Of a stretch of DNA of 64,000 nucleotides, positions 54,837 to 64,000 are shown in pieces. This stretch comes from CAVSRC01 sp963743015 (GTDB lineage Bacteria > Pseudomonadota > Alphaproteobacteria > Rhizobiales > Kaistiaceae): positions 1 to 64,000 of the forward strand of contig CAVUOD010000010.1 of NCBI GenBank assembly GCA_963743015.1. The letters are read 5' to 3'. Below the pieces are notes generated by a model. That model was not told the DNA's origin, made no database searches, and saw only the letters and a program-made list of their open reading frames with translations. The position numbers and the translations under genes are program-made. Numbering within the stretch: position 1 is the stretch's first letter; every line of letters begins with the position of its first letter.

Positions 54837-57627
54837 TCATTGTCCCAGCCTCTCGAGCAATGCCGGGACATGCACCTGGTCGGCCTTGTAGTTGCCGGTC
54901 AGCGTATACATCACGATGTTGATGCCGGTGCGATAGGCCATCTCGCGCTGATGCGGATCGTTGGGCACGACGGGGAACATGAAGTTGCCGTCGGGATTGC
55001 GTGCCCAGGCGCCGGCAAAGTCGTTCTCGGTGATGAGGATCGTCGAGACGCCGTCGCCGGCCTGCGCCGGCCGATCGGTGCGGTCCTTGCTCTCCGTCGC
55101 CTCCACCCATAGCGGCCCGCCGGCATAGCGGCCGGGAAAGTCGTTCAAGAGATAGAACGCCTTGGTCAGCACATGGTCGGCCGGCACCGGCTGCAGCGGC
55201 GGAATGTCGAGATTGGCGAGCATCTCCTTCAGCCGCTCGGCGGCCGGCGTGCCGGAGAAGGTGTCGAAGGAGGTCGAGCGTTCGAGCTGGTCGCGGGTGT
55301 CGAACAGCACCGAGCCGCCCTGGCGCATATAGGCGTCGATGCGCGCCATCGCCGTCGATGACGGCATGGCCGTGTCGGGGGCGATCGGCCAGTAGATCAG
55401 CGGGAAGAAGGACAGCTCGTCGCGTGCGGGGTCGACGCCCATGGGATCGCCGGGTTCGAGCGCCGTGCGGTTGGCAAGCACCTGCGAAAGGCCGGCGAGC
55501 CCCGCCTTGCTGACAGCGTCGACTTGGCTGTCGCCGGTGATCACATAAGCCAGGTGGGTCTTCGCCACCGCCTCCATGGCGAAGGCGTCGCTGGCCGCAT
55601 CGGCCCTGGCGTGACCGGCGAAGAGAAGCGCGGCGCCGGCAAGCGCACCAAGCAGCATGGCGGCGGTGGCCGCGCGCCGGCGCATGCGCAAGGCCCCGTT
55701 CAGCCACAGCACCGCGAGCGCGTCGAGCGCCAGCAGGAAGAGCGCAAGGGCGAGCAGCCAGGGTGCCAGGTCGGTGGGCTTGGCCGTCGGATAGGGGCGC
55801 ACGCTGACATCGCTCACGCTGGCCAGGTCGAGGGCGGGAAGCGTCGCCTTGTCGCCGAGCAGGTTGAGGGCGCGGAAGCCCTCTTCGGTGCCGTAAAGGC
55901 CGGGCGGATGACTGATACCAGGCGTCACCGCGGCGATGTCGCCGGCCAGCGGCTGTGCTTCGGCGCTGGCGGCGACGAAGTGGCCATAGCCGTCGAGCAG
56001 GCGATAGGGCGCCACCGGCTGGGAGGCGTCGGCGGTCTTGGCGCCGCCGCCGGTACCGGACGAGAAGGCGATGATGCGCTTGAGCATTTCGACGAAGGTG
56101 CCCGACAGCGGCAGGTTCGACCAGCTCAAGTCGGCGGTGACGTGGAAGAGGATGAGCCAGCCCTTGCCGAGCGGGGCGGCGGTGACCAGCGGCGTGCCGT
56201 CGGCGAGCGCCGCCCAGGTGCGGTTGGCGAGCGTGCCGTCAGGCTCGGCCAGGACCTGCCGGGTGACGGTGACGTCGTCGGGCACTTTCAGTCCGGCGAA
56301 GGGGCTCTTGTCGGAGAAGCTGGCGAGCGGCTGTGGCGTCTGCCAGGTGAGGCTGCCGCCGAGCGTGCGATCGCCGTGGCGGAGCGTCACCGGGATCAGC
56401 GAATCGGTTGCCGCCGCCAGGCGCGGGCCGGCGAAGCGCACCAGCACGCCGCCTTTCTGCACCCATTTGGAAACCTCCTCCTCGACACCGGCGGTCAGGT
56501 TGCCGATGTCGGCCATGGCGATCACCGAGCAGTTGGTGTCGATCAGATCCGGCACGGCCACGGCCGCATTGGCGTTGCGCGGTTCGCGCACGTCGGCGAA
56601 GGGCTGAACGGCACGCGAGATGTAATAGAGCGGCGAGAGCAGCGGCTGCGCCGCCTCGACGCCGGTGCCGGAGAGCAGGCCGATGCGGCGGCGGCGGAAG
56701 CGATCGTCGAGGAGCTGAACGGCGCCGGCGGTGTTGGCGCCGGGAAATCTCCAGCCGCGCGATCTCGTTGCGGATCTCGATGGGCAGCGTGATCTTCGCC
56801 TGTGCCGTCGTCTCGCCGCCGGCGAAGGTAAAGGGCGCATCGCCGATGACGCGGCCCTTGATGTCGCGGGCGGTCACCAGTCCCGCCGCGGCATCGGAGG
56901 AGGCGCGGCGGATCACCGGCACGGTCAGCGCATCGGCGCCGCTGACCGGCGGCTTCAATCCCATGAGGGCGCTCGCCGTGTCGGCATAGACGATCACCGG
57001 CTGTCGTGTGCTCTGCCCGAGGAAGCGGGCGAAGGCATCGGCATCGGGTCCGCCGACGCCGTCGGAGAGCCACACGACGCCGCCGAAGGGCGTCTTCGCG
57101 GTGACGTCGGCGAGCGCGGTGGCGAGGTTGGCGCGCTCAGGCGTCCACGGGCGCGGCTGCAGGGCGTCGAGGCGCTTGAGAATCTCACCGGCATCGGCCG
57201 GCTGCAGCGACTGGTTGGCGGCGTCGGCCGTGGCGAGCAGCGAAATCGGCCGGCCGGCGTCCTCGGCCAGGCGCACGACGCGGTGGGCGGTATCCATGGT
57301 GGCCGTCCAGTTGGGCGCCGCGGCCCAGCCGTTGTCGATGGCGATGAGCAGCGGACCCTTGCCCGGCGCCATTTCCGCCGTCGGTTTGAACACCGGACCG
57401 GCAAGGGCGAAGATGACGATGGCGGCCAGCAACAGGCGCAGCGCCGTCAGCCACCAGGGGCTGGTCGCCGGCTGCTCGTCCTTGCGGGCGATCTCGAGCA
57501 GCAGCCGGGTCGGCGGAAAGCGCTCCAGCCGCGGCTTCGGCGGCATCAGGCGGAGGAAGTACCAGATCACCGGGAGGCCCGCGAGCGCCACCAGCATGCC
57601 GATATTGGTGAAAGCGAAGGCGGTCAT
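54837..57627 (-). pseudogene. DUF4159 protein with BatA-type N-terminus, one frameshift
   Basis: The N-terminal frame (57627 down to about 56745) is an aerotolerance-regulator/BatA N-terminal domain: LPVIWYFLRLMPPKPRLERF, PWWLTALRLLLAAIVIFALA, then a VWA-like region (LLIAIDNGWAAA, VVWLSDGVGG). One extra C in ATTTCCCGG near 56745 shifts the frame; the other frame continues TAGAVQLLDDRFRRRRIGLL, glutamine-amidotransferase-like FVEMLKRIIAFS, two helices near 55720-55650 and a C-terminal DUF4159 domain (FFPLIYWPIAPDTAMPS, YMRQGGSVLFDTRDQ). Repaired length is about 930 residues, as in intact homologues. It overlaps DUF58 by 4 bp. Confidence 0.75.
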
Positions 57628-58538
57628 GCGGCGCGTCCGGCAAGGGCGGCGGCACCGGCGCGGCTATGGCGGTCGGCCAGGCGCGCATGCAGCGCCAGCA
57701 GCGGTTCGGTCGCCGGGCGGTCGGTGCGGTGGACGATGAAGGTCCAGTCGAGCCGCCGGCAGAGCGTGGCGAGGCGGTCGCGCAGCGCCGCCAGCCGGTT
57801 CTGATAGTCGGTGCGGTACTGCTCGGCGCGCGAGACGACATGGCGCAGCCCGGTCTCGGGATCGTGGAACTCGGTGCGGCCGGCGTAGGGAAAGGTCTCC
57901 TCGATCGGGTCGATGACCTGAACCAGGTGGGCGTGGACACCGGCTCTGAGGATCGCGTCGAGCATCGCCTCGATCTGGTCGATCGGATCGAGGAAGTCGC
58001 CGATGAGCGTGATGTCGGTGAAACGCTTGAGGGCATGCACGTCGGGCGGTGCCGGCTTTTCGGCGGCGGCCGGGATGAGGACGGCGATGCGTTCGGCGGC
58101 ATTGCGCGTCAGCATCGCCCGGCTGGCGCCGACCAGGCCGGTGCGCTCGCCGGCGGTGGCCAGCAGATCGGCCAGCGCCAGGGTCAGCACGGTGGCGCGG
58201 GCGAGCTTGGTGACCGGCGCCAGGCGCGAGCGGAAATCCATCGAGGCGGAGAGGTCGGCCCACAGCCAGACGGTGTGGGAGGCCTCCCATTCCTTCTCGC
58301 GCACATAGAGATGGTCGTCGCGGGCCGAGCGCCGCCAGTCGATCGTGGCCGCCGGCTCGCCGGTGACGAAGGGGCGGAACTGCCAGAAGGTCTCGCCGCG
58401 GCCGCTCACCCGGCGGCCATGCCAGCCGGCCAGAACCGTGGCGGCCACGCGCCGCGCCTCGACCAGAAGGTCGGGCATGCCGGCGGCGATCCCCTTGGCC
58501 TCGGTGAGTGCCCCGCGAACGGTGTCGGCTCGCTCCAT
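57624..58538 (-). CDS. DUF58 domain protein
   Basis: 304 residues. The DUF58 motif region is GRGETFWQFRPFVTGEPAAT with IDWRRSARDDHLYVREKEWE, followed by a VWA-like fold: VWLWADLSASMDF (MIDAS-type DxSxS) and DITLIGDFLDP. DUF58 proteins work with MoxR AAA+ ATPases, in the cytoplasm or at the inner membrane face. It starts 10 bp after moxR and overlaps the next gene by ATGA. Confidence 0.85.
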   Translation of the reverse strand: MERADTVRGALTEAKGIAAGMPDLLVEARRVAATVLAGWHGRRVSGRGETFWQFRPFVTGEPAATIDWRRSARDDHLYVREKEWEASHTVWLWADLSASMDFRSRLAPVTKLARATVLTLALADLLATAGERTGLVGASRAMLTRNAAERIAVLIPAAAEKPAPPDVHALKRFTDITLIGDFLDPIDQIEAMLDAILRAGVHAHLVQVIDPIEETFPYAGRTEFHDPETGLRHVVSRAEQYRTDYQNRLAALRDRLATLCRRLDWTFIVHRTDRPATEPLLALHARLADRHSRAGAAALAGRAA

Positions 58539-58547
58539 GCCGGTTCG

Positions 58548-59567
58548 CTATCCAATCCGCGCCTTGAGCTCGGCGATCACGTCGCGCACGGTGAGGCCGT
58601 CGGCGCGCGCCGCGAAGCCCAGCGCCATGCGGTGCTGCAACACCGGTTCGGCAAGCGCGACCACGTCGTCGAGTGAGGGGGCGTAGCGCCCGTCGATCAG
58701 CGCCCGGGCGCGCGAGGCGAGCATCAGCGCCTGACTGGCGCGCGGGCCCGGACCCCAGGCGATGGCCTGGGCCAGGCGCTCGCTGGTAGTGGTGCCGGGA
58801 CGCGCCGAGGCGACCAGCTCGAGGATGCCCTCGACCACCGATTCGCCGACCGGCATGCGGCGGACGAGCTGCTGGATCGAACGCAGCTCCTCGGCAGTGA
58901 GGACCTGGCTGGTCGTCGCCTGATGGGCGCCAGTGGTTTCGAACAGCATGCGCCGTTCGGCATCGCGGTCGGGATAGACGACGTCGATCTGCAGCAGGAA
59001 GCGGTCGAGCTGGGCCTCGGGCAGGGGATAGGTGCCCTCCTGCTCGAGCGGGTTCTGGGTGGCGAGAACATGGAAGGGCGCCGGCAGGTCGTGGCGCACG
59101 CCGGCGACGGTGACGTGATATTCCTGCATCGCCTGGAGCAGCGCCGACTGGGTGCGCGGGCTGGCGCGGTTGATCTCGTCGGCCATCAGCAGCTGGGCGA
59201 AGACCGGGCCGGGCACGAAGCGGAAATTGCGGGTGCCGTCGGCGGCTTGGTCCATCACCTCCGAACCGATGATGTCGGAAGGCATGAGGTCGGGCGTGAA
59301 CTGCACGCGCCGCGCCGACAGACCAAGGACGGTGCCGAGCGTCTCGACCAGCTTGGTCTTGGCGAGGCCGGGAACGCCGATCAGGAGCCCGTGGCCGCCG
59401 GCCAGAATCGTGATCAGCGCGCGGTCGACCACCAATTCCTGGCCGTAGATCACCCTGCCGATCGCCTCGCGCGCGTTCCTGATGCTCGCCACGGCAGTGT
59501 CGGTCTCGGCAATGATGCGGTCGGCATCGGGGCTGGTTGTCTGGACGATGGCGCTCATGGGTGTCAC
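58548..59567 (-). CDS. MoxR-family AAA+ ATPase
   Basis: 339 residues. Walker A-like GGHGLLIGVPGLAKTKLVET, Walker B LLMADEINRASPRTQSALLQ, sensor 1 VLATQNPLEQEGTYPLPEAQ, LDRFLLQI, and sensor 2 in the C-terminal lid. MoxR proteins act as chaperones that activate VWA or metal-centre proteins; the partners here are the DUF58 and DUF4159 products. Start is a GTG at 59567 preceded by CAGGT, or an ATG at 59558. First gene of the operon. Confidence 0.9.
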   Translation of the reverse strand: MTPMSAIVQTTSPDADRIIAETDTAVASIRNAREAIGRVIYGQELVVDRALITILAGGHGLLIGVPGLAKTKLVETLGTVLGLSARRVQFTPDLMPSDIIGSEVMDQAADGTRNFRFVPGPVFAQLLMADEINRASPRTQSALLQAMQEYHVTVAGVRHDLPAPFHVLATQNPLEQEGTYPLPEAQLDRFLLQIDVVYPDRDAERRMLFETTGAHQATTSQVLTAEELRSIQQLVRRMPVGESVVEGILELVASARPGTTTSERLAQAIAWGPGPRASQALMLASRARALIDGRYAPSLDDVVALAEPVLQHRMALGFAARADGLTVRDVIAELKARIG

Positions 59568-59751
59568 GGGACCTGTCTTGCTGCCTGCCTAGGGGTTCAT
59601 CGCCGTCGGCGGCGGTGCACGGCCGACCGGCTCATGTCACGGGATTGTTGCATGCAGCATGCCAGCGCAATAGGGATTTGTCGGTGCCGGGCCGCCGCGG
59701 GGCAAAACCCCCTCCTGTCCCGGCAGCACAGGAGCAAAGCGAGGCGAAAAC

Positions 59752-59874
59752 ATGGCCGCTGCGGGGCCTTGGACGCTCATTAACGAATTGCAGACGCTGC
59801 GCGGCGACTGGGTTGCGGGCAGGCTTCACCGGAATGTGAACCGATCCCCCCGGCGGTCGGCGCCGATCCGGTGA
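59752..59874 (+). CDS. Possible small protein upstream of CoA pyrophosphatase
   Basis: A 40-codon frame (MAAAGPWTLINELQTLRGDW, then VAGRLHRNVNRSPRRSAPIR) starts after GAGGCGAAAAC and ends in GTGA, overlapping the GTG of the next gene. The overlap and the Shine-Dalgarno-like sequence suggest translation. DUF1285 genes often stand here in Hyphomicrobiales, but I see no resemblance, so it may be a leader ORF or a chance frame. Confidence 0.3.
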   Translation: MAAAGPWTLINELQTLRGDWVAGRLHRNVNRSPRRSAPIR

Positions 59875-60512
59875 CAGCCGGCGCCATCGATCGTCAACTG
59901 GTGAGGCCGCAGGCATTCCTTGCCCGCGCGGCGGAGCGTCTGCACGCGGCGCCGCCGAGCAGCCCGGCCACGGGCGAACAGGTGCTCAATCCGGACCTGT
60001 TCGCCGAAGGGTCCGATTTTCTCGATGCGGCGGTGCTGGTGCCGCTGGTTGCGCACGAGACCGGGCTGACGGCGCTGCTCACTCTGCGCACGCCCCATCT
60101 GGCCGTCCATGCCGGGCAGATCGCCTTCCCCGGCGGCAAGATCGAGCCGTCGGACAAGGGGCCGGGAGCCGCGGCGCTGCGCGAGGCGCACGAGGAAATC
60201 GGCCTCGATTCGGCCGGGGTCGCGGTTATCGGCTATCTCGACCGCTACCTCACCGGCACCGGCTTCCGCATCACGCCGGTCGTCGCCCGGGTGGCGCCAG
60301 ATCCCATGCTCTCGCTCAACCCGCAGGAGGTGCAGGAGGCCTTCGAGGTGCCGCTCGCCTTCCTGATGGACCCGAAGAACCATCGCCGCGCCAGCCGGGT
60401 GTTCCAGGGCCGCGAGCGCCACTTCTATGAGATGCCGTTCGAGGGGCGTTATATTTGGGGGATCACGGCAGGGATCATCAGGGGCCTGTACGAGCGGATG
60501 TTTGATTCATGA
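59871..60512 (+). CDS. CoA pyrophosphatase (NUDIX, NudL-like)
   Basis: 213 residues. The Nudix box AFPGGKIEPSDKGPGAAALR, EAHEEIGLD is complete, and the UPF0035-type upstream motif LL.LRTPHLAVHAGQIAFPGG identifies the CoA pyrophosphatase group, which cleaves CoA to 4'-phosphopantetheine and 3',5'-ADP. The stop overlaps the next gene (ATGA). Neighbours DUF6111 and CCA enzyme are the usual ones in this order of bacteria. Confidence 0.88.
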   Translation: MTAGAIDRQLVRPQAFLARAAERLHAAPPSSPATGEQVLNPDLFAEGSDFLDAAVLVPLVAHETGLTALLTLRTPHLAVHAGQIAFPGGKIEPSDKGPGAAALREAHEEIGLDSAGVAVIGYLDRYLTGTGFRITPVVARVAPDPMLSLNPQEVQEAFEVPLAFLMDPKNHRRASRVFQGRERHFYEMPFEGRYIWGITAGIIRGLYERMFDS

Positions 60513-60775
60513 CGCGACTGGTCGCCTTCGACGCGCTCTTCTTTCTGATTCCGTTCGCGGTCTATGCCCTGTGGCTGATGTTCACCCGCGGGAGCCTCGC
60601 CAATATCAACGATTGGCAGGCGCGCACCATCGCCTGGCTGGCGGCCGGCGGCGCGGCGCTGATGATCGCGGTGCTGGTGATCTTCGTCCATCTCGGCCCG
60701 GCGCCGACGGGCGGCACCTATATCCCGGCCCATATCGACGAGGACGGCAATATCGTTCCGGGCCACTTCGAATGA
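60509..60775 (+). CDS. DUF6111 family membrane protein
   Basis: 88 residues with two membrane helices (LFFLIPFAVYALWLMF and WLAAGGAALMIAVLVIFVHL) and a conserved hydrophilic tail (PTGGTYIPAHIDEDGNIVPG). This combination and its place between the CoA pyrophosphatase and CCA genes match DUF6111. Function unknown. Overlaps the upstream stop by 4 bp; the CCA gene starts 13 bp downstream. Confidence 0.85.
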   Translation: MTRLVAFDALFFLIPFAVYALWLMFTRGSLANINDWQARTIAWLAAGGAALMIAVLVIFVHLGPAPTGGTYIPAHIDEDGNIVPGHFE

Positions 60776-60788
60776 ACGGTGCGGGCGG

Positions 60789-62039
60789 ATGAACGCAGCA
60801 CCGCCCGGCCTGACAGGCGCCGACTGGCTGACGCAGCCGGCGGCGCAGCGCATCTTCGCCGCGCTCGGCGCCGGCGGCCATGAGGTGCGCATCGTCGGCG
60901 GCGCCGTGCGCAACGCGCTGATGGGTGTGCCGGTACACGAGATCGATTTCGCCACCACGGCGAGGCCGGATGAGGCAGTGGCGCTGGCCGCGGCCGCCGG
61001 CCTCAAGACGGTGCCCACCGGCATCGATCACGGCACGCTGACGATCGTCGTCGACGGGCGCGGTTACGAGATGACGACGCTGCGCGAGGACATCGCCACC
61101 GACGGCCGCCATGCCACCGTGCGCTTCGGCACCGACTGGACCGCCGACGCCATGCGGCGCGACTTCACCGTCAACGCGCTGTCGGTGGATGCGGACGGCA
61201 CGGTGCACGATCCCGTCGGCGGCTATCCCGATATCCTTGCGCGCCACATCCGCTTCATCGGCGATGCCGACCGGCGGATCGCCGAGGACCGGCTGCGGAT
61301 CTTGCGCTTCCTGCGCCTCAGCGCCGAATACGGCGAGGGCGCCCTCGACCCGGTGGGGCTCACGGCGGCGATTCGCGCCCGCAACGACCTGCGGGCGCTG
61401 TCGGCCGAGCGCATCGGCAACGAAGTGCGCCGGCTGATCGTGGCGCCGCGCGCCGCCGAAATGGTCGCCGTCATGCAGGAGACCGGCATCCTCGGCGTGG
61501 TGCTGGCCGGCGTCGGCTATGTCGCGCAGTTCGCGCGCTTCGTCGCCTTCGAGGCGGCGGTCGGCGCAGAGCCGCAGGTGCCACCGCGGCTGGCGGTGCT
61601 GACAGCCCGAATCGCCGAGGACGTCGAGCGGGTCACCGGCCGCCTGCGGCTGACCAATGCCGAGCGCGACCGCATGCTGGCGGCGCTGGCGGCAGGCCGG
61701 GCGTTTTCGCCGCTGCCCGGCGCACGCGCTGCCCGTGCCTTGCTCTACCGGCTGGGCCAGCCGGCCTGGCGCGACGGTCTCGGGCTCGCCTTCGCCGAGC
61801 ATGTGGCCGCGGCGGCGGAGGCAGCCTGGAAGGCGCTCTACGAGCTGCCGGACAGCTGGGCGGTTCCGCGCTTCCCCTTGAGCGGCCGCGATATCGTCGG
61901 CCGGACGATGCCGTCCGGACCGGCGGTCGGCGCGGTGCTGCGATCCGTCGAGGCCTGGTGGATCGCACAGGACTTCGCTGCCGACGAAGCGGCCCTGCGC
62001 GCCCGCCTGCAGCAGGAACTGGCCGCCGCGCAGCAATAG
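60789..62039 (+). CDS. cca: CCA tRNA nucleotidyltransferase
   Basis: Adds or repairs the 3' CCA of tRNAs. 416 residues, with the class II nucleotidyltransferase head VRIVGGAVRNALMGVPVHEI, DFATTARPDE (metal-binding D.D), RRDFTVNALSVD and the B/B-like motif DPVGGYPDILARHIRFIGD, then AEDRLRILRFLRLSAEYG. No HD domain is obvious, as usual in alphaproteobacterial forms. Third gene of the NUDIX-DUF6111-cca unit. Confidence 0.92.
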   Translation: MNAAPPGLTGADWLTQPAAQRIFAALGAGGHEVRIVGGAVRNALMGVPVHEIDFATTARPDEAVALAAAAGLKTVPTGIDHGTLTIVVDGRGYEMTTLREDIATDGRHATVRFGTDWTADAMRRDFTVNALSVDADGTVHDPVGGYPDILARHIRFIGDADRRIAEDRLRILRFLRLSAEYGEGALDPVGLTAAIRARNDLRALSAERIGNEVRRLIVAPRAAEMVAVMQETGILGVVLAGVGYVAQFARFVAFEAAVGAEPQVPPRLAVLTARIAEDVERVTGRLRLTNAERDRMLAALAAGRAFSPLPGARAARALLYRLGQPAWRDGLGLAFAEHVAAAAEAAWKALYELPDSWAVPRFPLSGRDIVGRTMPSGPAVGAVLRSVEAWWIAQDFAADEAALRARLQQELAAAQQ

Positions 62040-62141
62040 GTTCCCACAGGGAAGGCGCGGTTCTTGCTACGCTTCTTGCCAGTAAATCGGCTCACATGTA
62101 TTTATTGATATGAAAGTGCGTGGCAAATCTGGAGAACCGTC

Positions 62142-62812
62142 ATGCGGCTCTTGCGGCTGGGCAGAATCGCCTACTACGCAGATTTCTACGTCTATCCCTT
62201 GGTGATCGCCGCACTGGCGGCCTATGCGATCTGGCACGGGCCGGCAGGGGGTTGGGCGATGTGGCTGACCGCCTTCGTCAGCGGCGTGGCGCTGTGGACG
62301 CTGGTCGAATATGTGCTGCACCGCTTCGTCCTGCACCACGTTCCCTTCATCAAGGACACGCATGACGCCCATCACCAGGATCAGCTCGCGCTGATCGGCA
62401 CGCCGATCTGGATCAGCCTGTCGATCATGGTGGTCATTGTGCTCATGCCGCTCAGCCTTGTCTTTCGATCAGCAGGTGGCCATCGGCCTCGCCTGCGGGC
62501 TGATGCTCGGCCATATGTGGTATGGCGGTGTTCATCACATCCTGCATCACTGGAAGACCGAGCCGGGCAGCTATCTGTATCCGGCTGAAGCGCCACCACA
62601 TGCTGCACCATCATTTCGACGAGAAGGGCAATTTCGGGGTCACCAGCAGCTTCTGGGACGTGGTCTTCGGAACCGACCTCAAGGTGCGCGTGGCGGCGGC
62701 GCCGCGCCGGCGTGAAAACGGCGGGCTGCCAGCAGTAACCACTTCTTTCCGGTTGATGCGGTTTAATCGGGCGGTTCACGGTCCGATTCCGCTTCTGTTG
62801 CTATGTCGTTGA
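62142..62812 (+). pseudogene. Fatty acid hydroxylase/sterol desaturase-family protein, two frameshifts
   Basis: Di-iron membrane hydroxylase family. The first frame holds VEYVLHRFVLHHVPFIKDTH and DAHHQDQLALIG; after one extra T near 62465 the next reads FDQQVAIGLACGLMLGHMWY, GGVHHILHHWKTEPGSYLY; after one extra C near 62580 the last reads LKRHHMLHHHFDEKGNFGVT and SSFWDVVFGTDLKV. All three histidine clusters (HRxxxH, HHILHH, HHMLHH) are preserved. Repaired length is about 220 residues. Two insertions in short runs, with everything else conserved, suggest recent damage or sequence error. Confidence 0.78.
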
Positions 62813-62825
62813 GTTTGTTAGTGTC

Positions 62826-63404
62826 ATGAGCTCGGTTCAAGAATTGCGCGCGGCCCTGTCGTCGTCCGCCCCGGCAAATAAGGCTGCCGAGGAAGGCCCG
62901 ACGAAGGCCCAGTCGGGCGCTTTCGCCATGCTGCTGCTTGCCGGCGTGCTCGGCGCCAGCGTCGGCATCGCCTTCGACCGGTTCGTCCTGCCGCATGATG
63001 CTGTTGCGCCGCCGAAGCCGGCCGGCGTTTCGCTGCCGCAGGCAACGCCCCGGGGCGATGTCGTTGCCACCGGCACCTTCATTCAGCCCGACCGCAACAA
63101 TCCGCTCAGCCGCGGTTCCGGCGGCGTCTCGGTGCGCGACGGGAAAGTCGTGCTCGATGCCGATTTCGCGGTGACGCCCGGTCCGGACTATCGCGTGCTG
63201 CTGGTGCCGAAGGCGGCGATCCGCGCCGCCGCCGACGTCGCCAAGACCATGTATGTCGACCTCGGCCCGCTGACCGCCTATCAGGGCAGCCAGTCCTTCG
63301 TCGTGCCGGCCGGTGTCGACGTCTCCCGCTATCCGAGCGTGGTCATCTGGTGCGCCCCCTATGCGGCGCTGATCTCCTCGGCCGATCTCAGCTTCGGGAA
63401 GTAA
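62826..63404 (+). CDS. Membrane-anchored DM13-domain protein
   Basis: 192 residues. An N-terminal helix near residues 36-55 (GAFAMLLLAGVLGASVGIAF) anchors the protein. The rest is a DM13 domain (ATGTFIQPDRNNPLSRGSGG, GKVVLDADFAVTPGPDYRVL, YPSVVIWCAPYAALISSADL), a beta-sandwich with a conserved Cys linked to electron transfer. The Cys is present in VVIWCAPY. Starts 13 bp after the damaged hydroxylase gene. Confidence 0.78.
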   Translation: MSSVQELRAALSSSAPANKAAEEGPTKAQSGAFAMLLLAGVLGASVGIAFDRFVLPHDAVAPPKPAGVSLPQATPRGDVVATGTFIQPDRNNPLSRGSGGVSVRDGKVVLDADFAVTPGPDYRVLLVPKAAIRAAADVAKTMYVDLGPLTAYQGSQSFVVPAGVDVSRYPSVVIWCAPYAALISSADLSFGK

Positions 63405-63418
63405 GGCCGGCGAACGGC

Positions 63419-64000
63419 TCAGCCGTCGCGCACGGGCAGCCGCGCGCGATTGAGCGCCTCGATGAGCTCGGTGATGCGGCGCGTATGCGTCTTCTCCTTG
63501 ATGCGCCGCAGGTGGGTATAGACCGTGTTGGGCGATACGGCCCGCTGCCGCGCATAGGTGGCGGGCGATGTCCCGGCCTGCAGTGCGCGGGCGAGGTCCG
63601 CTTCGGCGTTGGTCAGGCCGAAGGCGGTCTGCAGGATACGCAGGCCGGCAGCATCGGCGGCCATCGGATCGCGTACGAAGAGGATGAAGCGGGCGTCGGT
63701 CTGGAAGCTGTCGGGGGCGCCAATGAGCGGACGAACCGAGACGAGATAGGGCGGCGCCCCCGACGGGCGCGGCAGGATGAAGTCGGGTCCCGGCGCGACG
63801 GTCGACGGGTGCAAGCCGGCTATCGCCGCGAGCGCCGCGTCGAGGCGTGCGCGTTCCGCAGCCCCGGCCAATTCGATGCGGTTCTTGACGAGGCGCAGCC
63901 CGTCTCCGGCGGCCACGATCTCGATGAAGGCGCGGTTGGCGTGGCGGACGGTGCCGTCGCCGGCCACCAGGGCAACGCCGTCGGTGAGCCATTCGAGGGC
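63419..64000 (-). CDS. LuxR-type helix-turn-helix regulator (5' end outside window)
   Basis: The visible 193 residues end in a LuxR/GerE-type helix-turn-helix: LTNAEADLARALQAGTSPAT, YARQRAVSPNTVYTHLRRIK and EKTHTRRITELIEALN. Ahead of it is a PAS-like or sensor region (VRHANRAFIEIVAAGDGLRL, PPYLVSVRPLIG). The frame continues past base 64000, so the start is not seen. No acyl-homoserine-lactone domain is recognisable. Convergent with the DM13 gene, with 14 bp between the stops. Confidence 0.75.
   Translation of the reverse strand, partial: ALEWLTDGVALVAGDGTVRHANRAFIEIVAAGDGLRLVKNRIELAGAAERARLDAALAAIAGLHPSTVAPGPDFILPRPSGAPPYLVSVRPLIGAPDSFQTDARFILFVRDPMAADAAGLRILQTAFGLTNAEADLARALQAGTSPATYARQRAVSPNTVYTHLRRIKEKTHTRRITELIEALNRARLPVRDG

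Overview
The window is high-GC DNA from an alphaproteobacterium, most likely of the order Hyphomicrobiales (Rhizobiales). The evidence is the smoEFGK-mtlK polyol operon, the DUF6111 - CCA-adding enzyme neighbourhood, ATP-dependent PEP carboxykinase, a PepSY/response-regulator/histidine-kinase set like rhizobial FeuNPQ, and IS1595-type elements. I cannot name the genus. No rRNA, tRNA or CRISPR array was recognised.

Layout. 1-5000 is a prophage graveyard: fragments resembling a head-protease tail, a minor tail protein Z, a ParB-like DNA-modification protein, a glycine-rich tail protein and an RlpA-like protein, nearly all broken by several frameshifts and partly separated by intact terminators. 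5.2-7.4 kb holds a CaxA-type Na+/Ca2+ exchanger, two small exported or membrane ORFs and a Dam-methylase fragment. 7.5-14.3 kb is a ROK regulator divergent from a CUT1 ABC transporter translationally coupled to a class III aminotransferase. 14.5-17.2 kb: pckA, a cupin and a UPF0261 remnant. 17.4-25.1 kb: mannitol/sorbitol (smo) operon with SorC-type regulator and HAD phosphatase; smoS is reduced to a 108-bp relic. 25.3-28.9 kb: GGDEF-like/PilZ protein and the HK/RR/PepSY operon. 29.1-32.4 kb: dead RidA gene, aldo-keto reductase, arabinonate-type dehydratase. 32.4-36.8 kb: TerC, an outer-membrane protein, a lipoprotein, MsrQ and a PIN toxin-antitoxin pair. 37.0-40.9 kb: amidase, 2-keto-3-deoxygluconate kinase and KDPG aldolase, with a stray duplicate of a kinase segment. 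41.2-45.2 kb: YbaK, metallophosphoesterase, NUDIX and glutathionyl-hydroquinone reductase. 45.2-49.8 kb is an accessory island with an IS1595-like element carrying passengers. 50-64 kb is ordinary chromosome: acetyltransferase, RhlE helicase, IF-1, the MoxR-DUF58-DUF4159 membrane/ATPase operon, CoA pyrophosphatase, CCA enzyme, hydroxylase, DM13 protein and a LuxR regulator cut by the window end.

How the genes work together. Much of the intact content is carbohydrate catabolism: two sugar ABC importers with their own regulators, polyol oxidation, sugar-acid dehydration, KDG phosphorylation and aldol cleavage, and gluconeogenesis through pckA. The island at 45-49 kb holds the most unusual content: two degraded HEPN-like genes with an R-N-x3-H motif, each divergent from a very small, basic, mutually similar protein. 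Seven to eight otherwise normal chromosomal genes carry single-base frameshifts, almost all insertions, which suggests that some breaks are sequence errors rather than biology.
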